From Mnemiopsis leidyi (taxonomy: Eukaryota; Ctenophora; Tentaculata; Lobata; Bolinopsidae): DNA of 34,457 nucleotides. The stretch covers positions 55,434 to 89,890 of the forward strand of contig JH153491.1 of the NCBI GenBank assembly GCA_000226015.1, read 5' to 3'. Positions 10,779 through 19,040 of this stretch are shown in pieces. A model generated the notes under the pieces. It was not told where the DNA came from. It made no database searches and was given only the letters and a program-made list of their open reading frames with translations. The stretch's first letter is position 1. Each line of letters begins with the position of its first letter. The position numbers and the translations under genes were made by a program.

Positions 10779-10938
10779 GCCTACAGAAACCTGGCGTAGA
10801 AGCAATGGATGCCTACAGAAGCCTGGCGTAGAAGCAATGGATGCCTACAGAAACCTGGCGTAGAAGCAATGGATGCCTACAGAAACCTTGCGTAGAAGCA
10901 ATGCACACAGAAACCTGGCGTAGAAGCAATGGATGCCG
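10779..10938. repeat. 32-bp minisatellite, ~5 copies
   Basis: Tandem copies of a 32-bp unit containing CCTACAGAAACCTGGCGTAG (starts near 10779, 10811, 10843 and 10875, plus a shortened fifth near 10904). The period is not a multiple of three, so it interrupts any reading frame between the ORFs on either side. Unit C has only one copy at about 13497-13528. Confidence 0.95.
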
Positions 10939-11192
10939 ACAGAGACTATAACCACGTGTGGCGGTACTTGCTGAGAGAACAATACGGCCATGGGTCAGCA
11001 TACCTTAGACACCTCAAACTGAAACCGATTACTGGTGCGCAGAAGGCCACCTTAAGAAGATCAGAAGAAATTTCTAATGAGTACATGACAGACTCAGTTT
11101 TTGTTGCTCTCATAAAAATTGCCCGGGAAAAATTTCCTGGAGTATCCTTGGGGATATATGCCGATGGATCAACCCATTATGTGCCCAATTGA
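10929..11192 (+). CDS. Hypothetical ORF, unit B
   Basis: An 87-residue frame begins at the ATG within the last minisatellite copy and ends at TGA 11190-11192. It contains YLLREQYGHGSAYLRHLK, a basic RRSEE stretch and a conserved-looking end FPGVSLGIYADGSTHYVPN. The unit C counterpart (13527-13760) has substitutions, an internal deletion that removes the ITGAQKATLRRSE part, and a stop, so it is broken. I do not recognise a domain. The frame may be the C-terminal exon of the same unknown gene as the coiled-coil ORF. Confidence 0.4.
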   Translation: MDADRDYNHVWRYLLREQYGHGSAYLRHLKLKPITGAQKATLRRSEEISNEYMTDSVFVALIKIAREKFPGVSLGIYADGSTHYVPN

Positions 11193-11404
11193 TCCTACTC
11201 TTAATAGCACAGCTCTCGGCCGGCCGCGGTGAAATTTAATTTCATTGCTTTTCCTTGAAATTTTTACAGTTGTTTAACGAAGGTTTCTATTATATACAAT
11301 TCGTGCAAGTTTCAACATGTTTCAATGTAAAACGGCCAAGCTTCATTCATGCAATATAAATTTCCAAAACTTTCTTAATTTTCGGAAAACTGTCTTCTTG
11401 TGAT

Positions 11405-11725
11405 TTCCTGGGGGGAGGATCATGTTTTTTTTGTTTTTTTTGTTTAGGTGGAAGTGTTTTTTTGAAAAAACAAAAAAAACAAATAAAACAAAAAAAAACA
11501 AATAAAACAAAAAACAAAAAAAGCTAAAAAAACCAACAACCAAAAAGAAAAAAACAAAAAGAATGTAAATATACTGTCAGACCACGATTTTTCCGTTGCT
11601 GCGTTTGTTTTTGTATAGGTGAGAAAGATGCCAACAGATAGGAGGAAATAACCCTTTTTTTGTTTAGGTATGTAGTAGAAGCAAATTTGTGAAAAAAACA
11701 TAAAAACAAAAAATTAAAACAAAAA
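11405..11725. repeat. Low-complexity A/T-run sequence
   Basis: Long alternating T-runs and (A)nC runs, for example TTTTTTTTG followed by AAACAAAT and AAACAAAAA words. The T-rich left part and A-rich right part are roughly complementary and could fold back. This block begins exactly where units B and C stop matching (after GATTTCCT), so it is specific to unit B. Confidence 0.8.
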
Positions 11726-11739
11726 AGAACTTGAAAAAG

Positions 11740-11829
11740 GAATCAAAATTACGGTCGCTAATTTTCGGCAAGTTTATGTCTTTTCAATGTTATTCATCTG
11801 CAAAAAATGAGCGACCGTAATTTTGATTC
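11740..11829. repeat. Perfect 20-bp inverted repeat, 50-bp loop
   Basis: GAATCAAAATTACGGTCGCT at 11740-11759 is matched exactly by its reverse complement at 11810-11829. Pairing continues imperfectly inward for about 13 more bases (CTAATTTTCGGCA against CTCATTTTTTGCA). It resembles a tiny fold-back element or the hairpin of a MITE end. Confidence 0.93.
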
Positions 11830-11939
11830 ATCTTCGTACTAATTGGTTCATTCAAACGGTCCATTAACTGATATTACTTCTTTTCGATGTTTAATGGACA
11901 ATGCTGACTTTAAAAGATGGTCACGCTACACTCAAGTTT

Positions 11940-11949
11940 NNNNNNNNNN
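11940..11949. other. Assembly gap (10 N)
   Basis: Ten Ns join unit B's unique tail to the middle of a PPT2 copy. The gap is of unknown size and replaces the 3' half of unit C's thioesterase and its downstream repeats. Confidence 0.99.
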
Positions 11950-12298
11950 TGTCCCAACTTTCTATCATTGCCCTACCAGATCACTCCACCTTAGAGAAAC
12001 CCACTGCAATGATTTTGTCGTAATGAACTGAGATGTTCTTAACTTTTTCTAAAATTACTGGAACCTGTCCCCAGAGAGGAGTCATGCTGCTTTCAGCAGG
12101 AGGCTTCTCTATATCGTTGAAAGCGTCTATCAGATGAACTTTCACACCAGTCTATTCTTCTACAAAATTCTTGAAGTCCAAGTGATGTTGTGCATCGAAT
12201 GCCTGCCAAAATCCGTGCATATGAACAATTCTGACTTTGTCAACTTCAAGTCCGGTTGTGAATCTCAAAAAAGCTAGCAAGATCAAACAAATAACCAT
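11950..12298 (-). pseudogene. PPT2: PPT2-like copy C, truncated by gap, with nonsense codon
   Basis: The N-terminal third of the same thioesterase, starting at ATG 12298. Codon 49, a lysine in the other copies, is TAG here (CTA at 12152-12154 on the plus strand). Nearer the gap there are several single-base gains and losses (within CCCTACCAG and CTTAGAGAAAC) that look like either decay or poor read quality. The C-terminal part, including the Asp and His of the triad, lies in the gap or is missing. The nonsense codon lies in otherwise clean sequence, so I call it a pseudogene. Confidence 0.85.
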
Positions 12299-12540
12299 AT
12301 CTCTAGATTAAGCTTGTACCTCACCATTACATGGCAAATGTGAAGATAAACAATACCCCAAAGTCAGTTTTATTGTGTACGTGTCTATAGGTATGTGCGC
12401 GTCGTGTCTTGGTGTTTCATGAGGTGTTTCAGTGTTATGACTTTTGATGTCTAGCTGTTGAATAGCTCCTTGTCTTTACAGGAAATGTAACATTATAGAA
12501 ATAATTGGTTCTGGAAAAGTCCAATTTGAACACTTAATAT

Positions 12541-12960
12541 AGAGTACGGTATTCGTGGGGTAGTGTCTGAAATTTGTTTTGATTTAGGAGGAGTCGTTTT
12601 GATTTTAGAAGAAGTCTCACATTTGTTATGATTTTAGGGTAAGTCTCAAATTTGTTATGATTTGAGACACCTCCTTGCAAAATAAGCTTGGCGGGTACGT
12701 ACAACATCTTTGAGACACCTTCCTCAAAACAAATGCGAGACACCTCCTGTCCCCTTAAAGAGTGTAATTTTACACGAAAATTAGGGTAATTATAAACGTT
12801 GATTAGTTCTTACACACTGCCTAAAACGAAATTTTTATTTTTTCTGAACGAGGAGCCGAAAAGGCCAAAAATGTGAGACTCCTCGTAAAAGCAAAACATT
12901 TTGGAGACTCTTCCTAAATCAAAACAAATTTGAGACACTTCCCCACTATTACCGTTTTCT
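12541..12960. mobile_element. MITE, copy C
   Basis: Third copy of the element, about 420 bp, upstream of PPT2 copy C. The left end reads AGAGTACGGTATTCGTGGGG; the right end reads ACTTCCCCACTATTACCGTT, then TTCTATAG. It has a longer interior than copies A and B, with extra TTTGTTATGATTTTAGGG repeats. The flanking TATAG on both sides supports a TA target site. Confidence 0.85.
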
Positions 12961-13165
12961 ATAGTCCTGGGCTTGATTTGCATAGTTAAAACTAATAAAC
13001 TAGAACAAATCAAACAAATGATCTCAACAACAAATGCTCAAGACTTACGTGTTTTTAAAGTAGGAAGCTGTGAATAATAGATGGCAAATTTGTTGTATCT
13101 AAAGTTTTGATTTTGCCTTACCACACTTATAAACATGAGAATTTAAAAACAACGCTTCACCCTTT

Positions 13166-13480
13166 ATGCTTCCCAGGAGCAACAAAGTGCAAGTTCTCCA
13201 AGAGAAAGAGGGGTTGGAGAACACGGAGTTGGAGAACACTGCTTTTCAAGAGAAAATCCGCAAGCTCGAATTACAAAACATGGAATTCGCTGATGAGTTG
13301 CGTGCCACAGGGGCCGCAGTAACTGTCCTGGAACAAAAACTTCAGCAAGTTAGGCATTCGCCATCGCCTGCACCTCTGTACCACTTTAGCTTCACACCTC
13401 AAGTGCCCTACGCCTCTACTCCCACCGCTGCTAAGGCAGAGATTGTCCTACCAACCGTCACTGATGGCGGGGAAATGTAA
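13166..13480 (+). CDS. Coiled-coil ORF, unit C (possible exon)
   Basis: A 104-residue frame, the paralogue of 10436-10762. It keeps the ELENTELENTAFQEK helix, the SPSPAPLYHF proline patch and the final VTDGGEM. Compared with unit B it lacks CT near residue 48 and PA near 75 (in-frame losses). The frame is intact even though the next ORF and the neighbouring PPT2 copy are broken. The function is unknown; the same acceptor-like CTTCCCAG precedes it. Confidence 0.45.
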   Translation: MLPRSNKVQVLQEKEGLENTELENTAFQEKIRKLELQNMEFADELRATGAAVTVLEQKLQQVRHSPSPAPLYHFSFTPQVPYASTPTAAKAEIVLPTVTDGGEM

Positions 13481-13496
13481 CAAAAATTCATCGGGA

Positions 13497-13975
13497 GCCT
13501 ACAGAAACCTGGCGTAGAAGCAATGGATGCCCAGAGAGACTATAACCACCTGTGGTGGTACTTGCTGAGAGTACAATACGGCCATGGGTCAGCATACCTT
13601 AGACACCTCAAACTGAAACCGATTTTCTAATGAGTACATGGCAGACTTAGTTTTTGTTGCTCTCATAAAAATTGCCCGGGAAAAATTCCCTGGATCAGCT
13701 TCTGTATCTTTGGGGATATATGCCGATAGATCAACCCATTATGTGCCCAATTGATCTCACTCTCAATACCACAGCTCTCGGCCGGCCGCGGTGAAATTTA
13801 CTTTCATTGCTTTTCCTTAAAATTTTTACAGTTGTTTAACGAAGGTTTATATTATATACAATTCGTGCAAGTTTCAACATGTTTTAATGTAAAACGGCCA
13901 AGCTTCATTCATGCAATATAAATTTCCAAAACTTTCTTAATTCTCGGAAAACTGTCTTCTTTTGATTTCCTTAAA
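13497..13975 (+). pseudogene. Decayed copy of hypothetical ORF, unit C
   Basis: Aligns with 10905-11410: one copy of the 32-bp unit, then the YGHGSAYLRHLK segment, then an internal deletion producing a stop (ATTTTCTAA), then remnants of the FPG..GIYAD end with a 12-base insertion. The shared 3' tail includes CTCTCGGCCGGCCGCGGTGA and ends at GATTTCCT, which marks the right edge of the duplicated unit. Confidence 0.65.
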
Positions 13976-13979
13976 TACG

Positions 13980-15393
13980 TCCTCTTAGAATAAAAAATGA
14001 TACGTGAAATTTATGTCCATTGGGATGCTTTATGTTCAATTGTGCAGTGTGCAGTCAAATCAACTAGCTTCCACAACCCCCTGTTCTCTACATTGCCCCC
14101 TTTTTAGCTACTTTGAATAAAATCAATTAGATAAATTAAAAATACGCCTGAAGTTAAACCCGATTATTCCTCATAGAATGAAGTTAAGAACCATGATACG
14201 GTGAAGGATATCAGGACTGAACAGTGAACATTTGAACAAGTTCCTACGCAGACAGTGAGCCGTGTGGGGGAATAGTGAACTACACGCTTCGTCAAGAAAG
14301 CAAATACGATGAAATCATAGTATGGAGGTATTTTGACATATCAAGTTATTACATGATATCATTTACAATAACCTAAAATTCAGGAAATTGTTACAAGATT
14401 CAACAAATTGTACTTACTATCATTCAGATGAGATCAAATTTTGTTAATTGGTGCGTATTGGGTCCGTTTCTGTTGAACTAGTTCACTTGGTTAAGTTTTG
14501 TTATTTCGTAGTTTCTCGATGTGAGATTGGGCCCACAACCGCAATTTGAGTTGTGGTTTAAGTAATTGAGTATGGTTGTTCTCAATTCTGAGAGATTGAA
14601 GAGTGAGAGAGTGAGAGAGAAGTGTGGGCAGATTGCTGCGAGACGAAGAATGATGAGCGTGAAACGTTTAGTTTTACGTCTAACGATTATCAAAAGACAA
14701 TTAAGTTTGTCGTTTCGAGAAGTACAACTGTTCAGTTTTGTGTGTTAGTCATATCATTTTGCTTATCCTACGCTGTGCAGTATCTTATAAAGATTTATTT
14801 GGTTTTTAGGGACGAGGGTATCCGGTATACTTGCTAAGGAAGCAATAGTCACCCATGCTAGATAATACTAATTTAGGTATTTATGACGTACCTGTAGCTT
14901 CACAGGATTCAGCTTCACAGGATTCAGCTCGCACAACATATCAGCTATGGAGTTTCCTATAAAATTGGTCACACGTAACTTCTCCCAACATATCTGGTAC
15001 AGTGGTACCGACTACCGACGTGACCTGTTATTTATTTACTGTTTAAAAAGTTCGAGATTACAGTAAGGAATGCATTGCCCTCAGCAAATAATTATAGAAG
15101 GATAAGCGAATATGATTTAAATTGTTTTAAAAAGAGGTTCGGTCGCGTTATTATCATTCGGGATCTATTTGGTAAATTCTATTTAATTGATAAAAACTTT
15201 TGTAGACTGTCCGATGTATTCCATGCTGTAAATTTGTAATAGAAGCTTTGGTCCCAGACAATCTTAGTTTTTCACATTGTAAGTGCTACGCCACTTTCAT
15301 GAGGTGACTAATTAACTTCGACATCTTAAATTCACCACGTACCTTTCGGCATTATCACAGATCTTCATTTTGAATCTTTCTGAACATTTGATC
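13980..15393. other. No gene recognised
   Basis: AT-rich stretch with short open frames on both strands. Visible features are a GAGAGA-rich patch at about 14590-14620 and a 15-bp tandem duplication (AGCTTCACAGGATTC) at about 14897-14926. The right end is the 5' flank of the PPT2-like gene at 15394. Confidence 0.45.
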
Positions 15394-16344
15394 ATGGTGA
15401 CCTCTCTACTCTTGCTGGCCATTCTAGGGTCTACAGCCGGGATAAGAACTGAAAAGGTAGGAGTTCTCCTAATGCACGGATTTTGGCAGGCTTTTGACAC
15501 ACAACATCACTTGGACTTCAAGGATTTTGTTGAAGGAAAGACTGGTGTAAAAGTTCATCTGATTGACGCTTTCAACGATTTAGCTGCTCCTCCTACTGAA
15601 AGCAGCCTGACTCCTATGTGGATACAAGTTCCTGCGATTTTGGAGCAAGTAAAGAACATCTCAGCCCAATACGACAAGATTATTGCAGTAGGATTTTCCC
15701 AAGGTGGAGTGATCTGGAGGGCAATGATAGAAAGTTGGGATAATCACAACGTTGATACTTTCATCTCTCTAGCCTCTCCTCAGCATGGCATATCTGACAT
15801 TCCTGTAAAGTACTTGGAACCTTTACCAAAACATTCAATACCTTCTACATTGAGTTATAGCTATAAGCTTGGTATATCTAGTGGCATTAAAGAAGTATTA
15901 AAGTCGTTATTTTACCTTCCCCGAGTACAAAATGTTTTTGCCCCTAGCAATTACTTTCTCGAACCAAAGCTACGGCATTTGTACCTCCAAACTGCTTTCT
16001 TCCCCCGCCTTAACAACGAGGTAGGAAGCGCAGAGGAAAAACAACGACAGAAGAACAACTTTCAGAGTCTGAGAAAGTTGCTGCTTATCGGTGGACCCGA
16101 TGATGGAACCGTTATCCCGTGGCAGTCACAAATTTTCGGATTCAGAACAGCTGACAAGAAGATAGTGCCAATGGAGGAGACGCAGTTTTACAAGGATGAT
16201 CTGTTTGGTTTAAAGACGCTCGACGAGAAGGGTGCCATTACAACGTGCATCAAAGGAGGACTCCGGCACAGTGATTTCCCGAACAGCAGTGAGGTGCTGA
16301 ATGATTGTGTCCTGCCGGCCATACAGGATGTTATCAGCAATTGA
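15394..16344 (+). CDS. PPT2: PPT2-like lysosomal thioesterase, diverged copy (intact)
   Basis: A single-exon thioesterase of 316 residues; the first ATG in frame is at 15394. Signal peptide 1-16 is followed by HGFWQAF (28-34), nucleophile Ser102 in GFSQGG, GGPDDGT with Asp236/237, IPW (241-243) and His292 in GGLRHSDF, so the triad is complete. The lysosomal role is inferred from the family. It differs from the tandem copies mainly in the lid region (about 131-180), which is longer and contains KHSIPSTLSYSYKLG and SGIKEVLKSLFYLPR; this suggests a different acyl pocket. It faces the opposite way to copies A-C and lacks their MITE and flanking repeats, so it is probably the older locus. The last 60 residues are almost identical to the tandem copies, which may reflect gene conversion. 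Confidence 0.94.
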   Translation: MVTSLLLLAILGSTAGIRTEKVGVLLMHGFWQAFDTQHHLDFKDFVEGKTGVKVHLIDAFNDLAAPPTESSLTPMWIQVPAILEQVKNISAQYDKIIAVGFSQGGVIWRAMIESWDNHNVDTFISLASPQHGISDIPVKYLEPLPKHSIPSTLSYSYKLGISSGIKEVLKSLFYLPRVQNVFAPSNYFLEPKLRHLYLQTAFFPRLNNEVGSAEEKQRQKNNFQSLRKLLLIGGPDDGTVIPWQSQIFGFRTADKKIVPMEETQFYKDDLFGLKTLDEKGAITTCIKGGLRHSDFPNSSEVLNDCVLPAIQDVISN

Positions 16345-17484
16345 CAAATTCAAATTTTGATTTAATTGTTCGGCATTTTACTTTAAGAGTAGCTAGTTTC
16401 TTTTTGTGTCCTTTAGAAAATATTGGCCTCTCACAAGATCTAAACCCTGAAAACAGTGCTGAATTAAAGTTAATTTTTTCTAACTATTCAAAATCAAATA
16501 TTCATCTCAGAAGGTACATTACTCTCCTATAAACATTATAAAGATATAGCATCATCAGTACCCTGACAGAATAAACGGCAGTAATTAAAAATTGATTAAA
16601 TCAAAACTCCGAAAATGCTAAAAAGTTAGTTTAGCCCAAGAAACTAAGAAAGTTAGGTCAGCCTAAGTATAAGAATTGAGGAAGGATATGAAGTAAGTGA
16701 ATAAAAAAACACTTGCTCGAAAATAACGATCTCACTGGATGGCGATGCCCCACATAGCCGCATCTCGCTTATTTTTAAATACCTTCCAGAAATTATTGTC
16801 ATTAATATCCAGTTTTGTATGAATATAATTTAACTCGTGGACTGCACTAATATGATGAGTCTGACTGCAGTCCCAGCTCTGACATCTGAATATACGTCCT
16901 CGATACGTTGGTAGTGCACAAGAATATGAAAAGTGAGCAACAAACAATAAACAAAATTGAAATTTGACATCTAAAAAGGGATTTTTACCTAAAGATAGCC
17001 ATCAGAGTCATTAGAATTGAGAAGATTTAACGGAGGTCGATTAAGACAATCTACAATAGTACTTGACCCGGTGTATTTGACGAAATTACATCCGTCTAAC
17101 GTTGTAACGTTCAGCCTCGAGCTGCGAGAGTGGGGTATAACCGCACTAAGGTGTATGTATATTGGCACGTTGCGTCAAAGATCTAATGATTCTACCTATT
17201 TTCGAGCTCTTCATTTCGGCACTTGAGTCTACCATTGACATAGCAGCATGAATAACGTAAAGTAGACGATGCTGCTACTGATCTTGAGTCTAGAAATCTG
17301 GAGACATTACTCATTCTTCTTCACATGTAGGTCAGTCACAAGATCCTTATCGCTGTCAAAACAGAATTATGATTGTAGGAGCGCCACATATACACCCGGC
17401 CATAGGTGCAAAAAGGTTTTTTTGCTGGAAGGACGATTTCAAAAATTTCGGCCAGAAATATTTTTAGTTGAGATTATTTTGCGT
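16345..17484. other. No gene recognised
   Basis: Intergenic sequence between the thioesterase and the minisatellite at 17485. Small open frames exist on both strands (for example 16732-16947 minus and 17017-17226 plus) without homology features. The upstream exons of the ankyrin gene could be here or further left, but I cannot place them. Confidence 0.4.
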
Positions 17485-17660
17485 CCATCGGTTTCTTGAC
17501 CTAAACATCAGTATTTTACCAAAACATCAGTTTCTTGCACATCGAATATGTAGACTGAACCTTCAGTTTCTAACCAGAACGTCATTTTCTAACCCAAACG
17601 TAATTTTCTAAGCGAAACATCAGTTTCTAACAGAAAATGGCTTCAGTTTCTACTTTACTA
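17485..17660. repeat. Degenerate 19-20-bp tandem repeat
   Basis: About eight copies of a unit resembling CATCAGTTTCTAACCAAAA, with a 19-20-bp period (for example CTTCAGTTTCTAACCAGAA, then CGTCATTTTCTAACCCAAA, then CGTAATTTTCTAAGCGAAA). It is heavily diverged and so old. Confidence 0.8.
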
Positions 17661-17875
17661 GATGGCAAAATTATTGCTGAACCGCAAGATAACGTCCGAA
17701 ACTTGACAAAAGTGATAGTTTCAACCGAATATATATTTGAAATCGCAAAGATATTGAATTTGAAATTCTTTTGTCAAAAAAAATTCGGTTAGAATAATTT
17801 TCAATTAAAGTAGGAATCCTACCGCCATATTAATTTTTTGCTTTTTGCACTGGTGCACCCGGCTCAGTGGATTCA

Positions 17876-18859
17876 CGGACTGTACCGCGACACGGACTGT
17901 ACCGCGACAGGTTTTGAGCGACAATAGTTAGGCTTGTCGCGGTTCAGTCCCTGTCGCGGTAGTGTCTGTTGAGCGGACTGTACCGCGACAAATTTTTCCT
18001 ATTTCAATTCTAATTAGATTTAAAGTCAGCAGCATTAATTTCACTGCTGATTGGTACTTGTATTTAATAAAGGTAATTGAATGGTTGATTTCTGCGATAT
18101 ATTGATTCACTGAGTAAGGGAGCTTTTCTTGTCACTCATACCGTGAGCCCGTATTGCTTAACTGAGGGATCGCTTGACCGCATAAAGTGTGCAAGCATGC
18201 TGTAAGTCATCGTGACGTGACCCTGTTATGTTCTCATGTTTACTGTAGGAAAAACGAGAACACGTTTATAGTCACTGTGACGTGAGCTCTGGTATGTACA
18301 GACAGTCAGACACAACGTACAGATCCTTTCTACGAAGCAGCATACCCATCCTCCTTTCCTTTCTGACACCTCGGTCCACCCTGCCAAACAGTCTTTGAAG
18401 CGGACAGCGTCAGACACAGATCACCCGACAAAGCAGGTCGTAGCTGACGCTATTGGACCTCTCTCAGTTGAAGCCCTATCCAAGCTGAACTGCCAACCTG
18501 CTTCCTTATCGAAGATGGCTAAACGGGCCCGCATCCAAGCTCAACGTCATCCAGTGGCTCCTAGATCCCTTGAAGACCTCGTCCTTCCTCCCGACTACTC
18601 AGAACCAACAAAGGAGAAACCTTCCTGAGGTCTAATTAGTGTCGGAAGGGTAAAAAGGGTAGAACTGTCGCGGTTCAGTCCCTGTCGCGGTAATGTCTGT
18701 TGAGCGGACTGTTCCGCGACAATGTAAATTAGATTGACGCGGTTTAGTCCGTGTCGCGGTAGTGTCTGTTGAGCGGACTGTTCCGCGACAAAGCTTCCTG
18801 ACAACATCTGTCGCGGAAAATCAAGTGTCGCGGTACAGTCCGTGTCGCGGTACAGTCCG
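17876..18859. mobile_element. MULE-like non-autonomous element with perfect 34-bp TIRs
   Basis: 17876-17909 and 18826-18859 are exact reverse complements. Each TIR is two tandem copies of the 17-mer CGGACTGTACCGCGACA. Inside, the same 17-mer and its complement form three near-identical 56-bp hairpins (17935-17990, 18666-18721, 18735-18790). No obvious target-site duplication is seen. The interior carries a piece resembling the FLYWCH-to-MULE linker of animal Mutator-like transposases (see 18290-18628). The catalytic domain is missing, so the element is non-autonomous. Confidence 0.85.
18290..18628 (+). pseudogene. Fragment of FLYWCH/MULE-type transposase
   Basis: The frame is open from about 18284 to TGA 18626-18628. 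It contains HTHPP (18341-18355), like the end of a FLYWCH zinc finger (HxH), followed by SLKRTASDTDHPTKQVVADA, a basic KMAKRARIQAQRH stretch and SLEDLVLPPDYSE. This order (HxH, T..P.Q.V, R-rich helix, SLEDL.(I/L)P) matches my recollection of animal MULE transposases with an N-terminal FLYWCH domain, where it precedes the DDE domain. There is no ATG in a sensible place and no DDE core. I infer a captured or residual transposase fragment. Confidence 0.5.
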
Positions 18860-19040
18860 TTTACCTAGGCAATCTAGTTTGAAATCGAGTTTTGTGGGTG
18901 TTCTTGTATTTGAAATTCCCTCGTGATTGTTTAAAATCGTCCTTATTCGCCCCTTTACTATTCATTCGTTGGAAGCTGCTAGTATCATGCTAATGTCATG
19001 CTATCCATCATATTACTGACATAATATGAGTATGACATAG

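Noticed and set aside
11216..11229. GGCCGGCCGCGG-rich GC palindrome resembling a cloning site
   Set aside because: The same sequence occurs at the same place in unit C (about 13780), embedded in homologous genomic sequence, so it is not vector contamination.
11343..11709. Minus-strand frames rich in Phe/Leu that look like membrane proteins
   Set aside because: They are translations of A-run low-complexity DNA.
16732..16947. 71-residue minus-strand frame
   Set aside because: No domain, no supporting splice or start context, no second copy; probably chance.
17876..18859. Regularly repeated GTCGCGG words suggested a CRISPR-like array
   Set aside because: The repeats are in both orientations with unequal spacing, bounded by exact TIRs in a eukaryotic genome; a transposon explains them.
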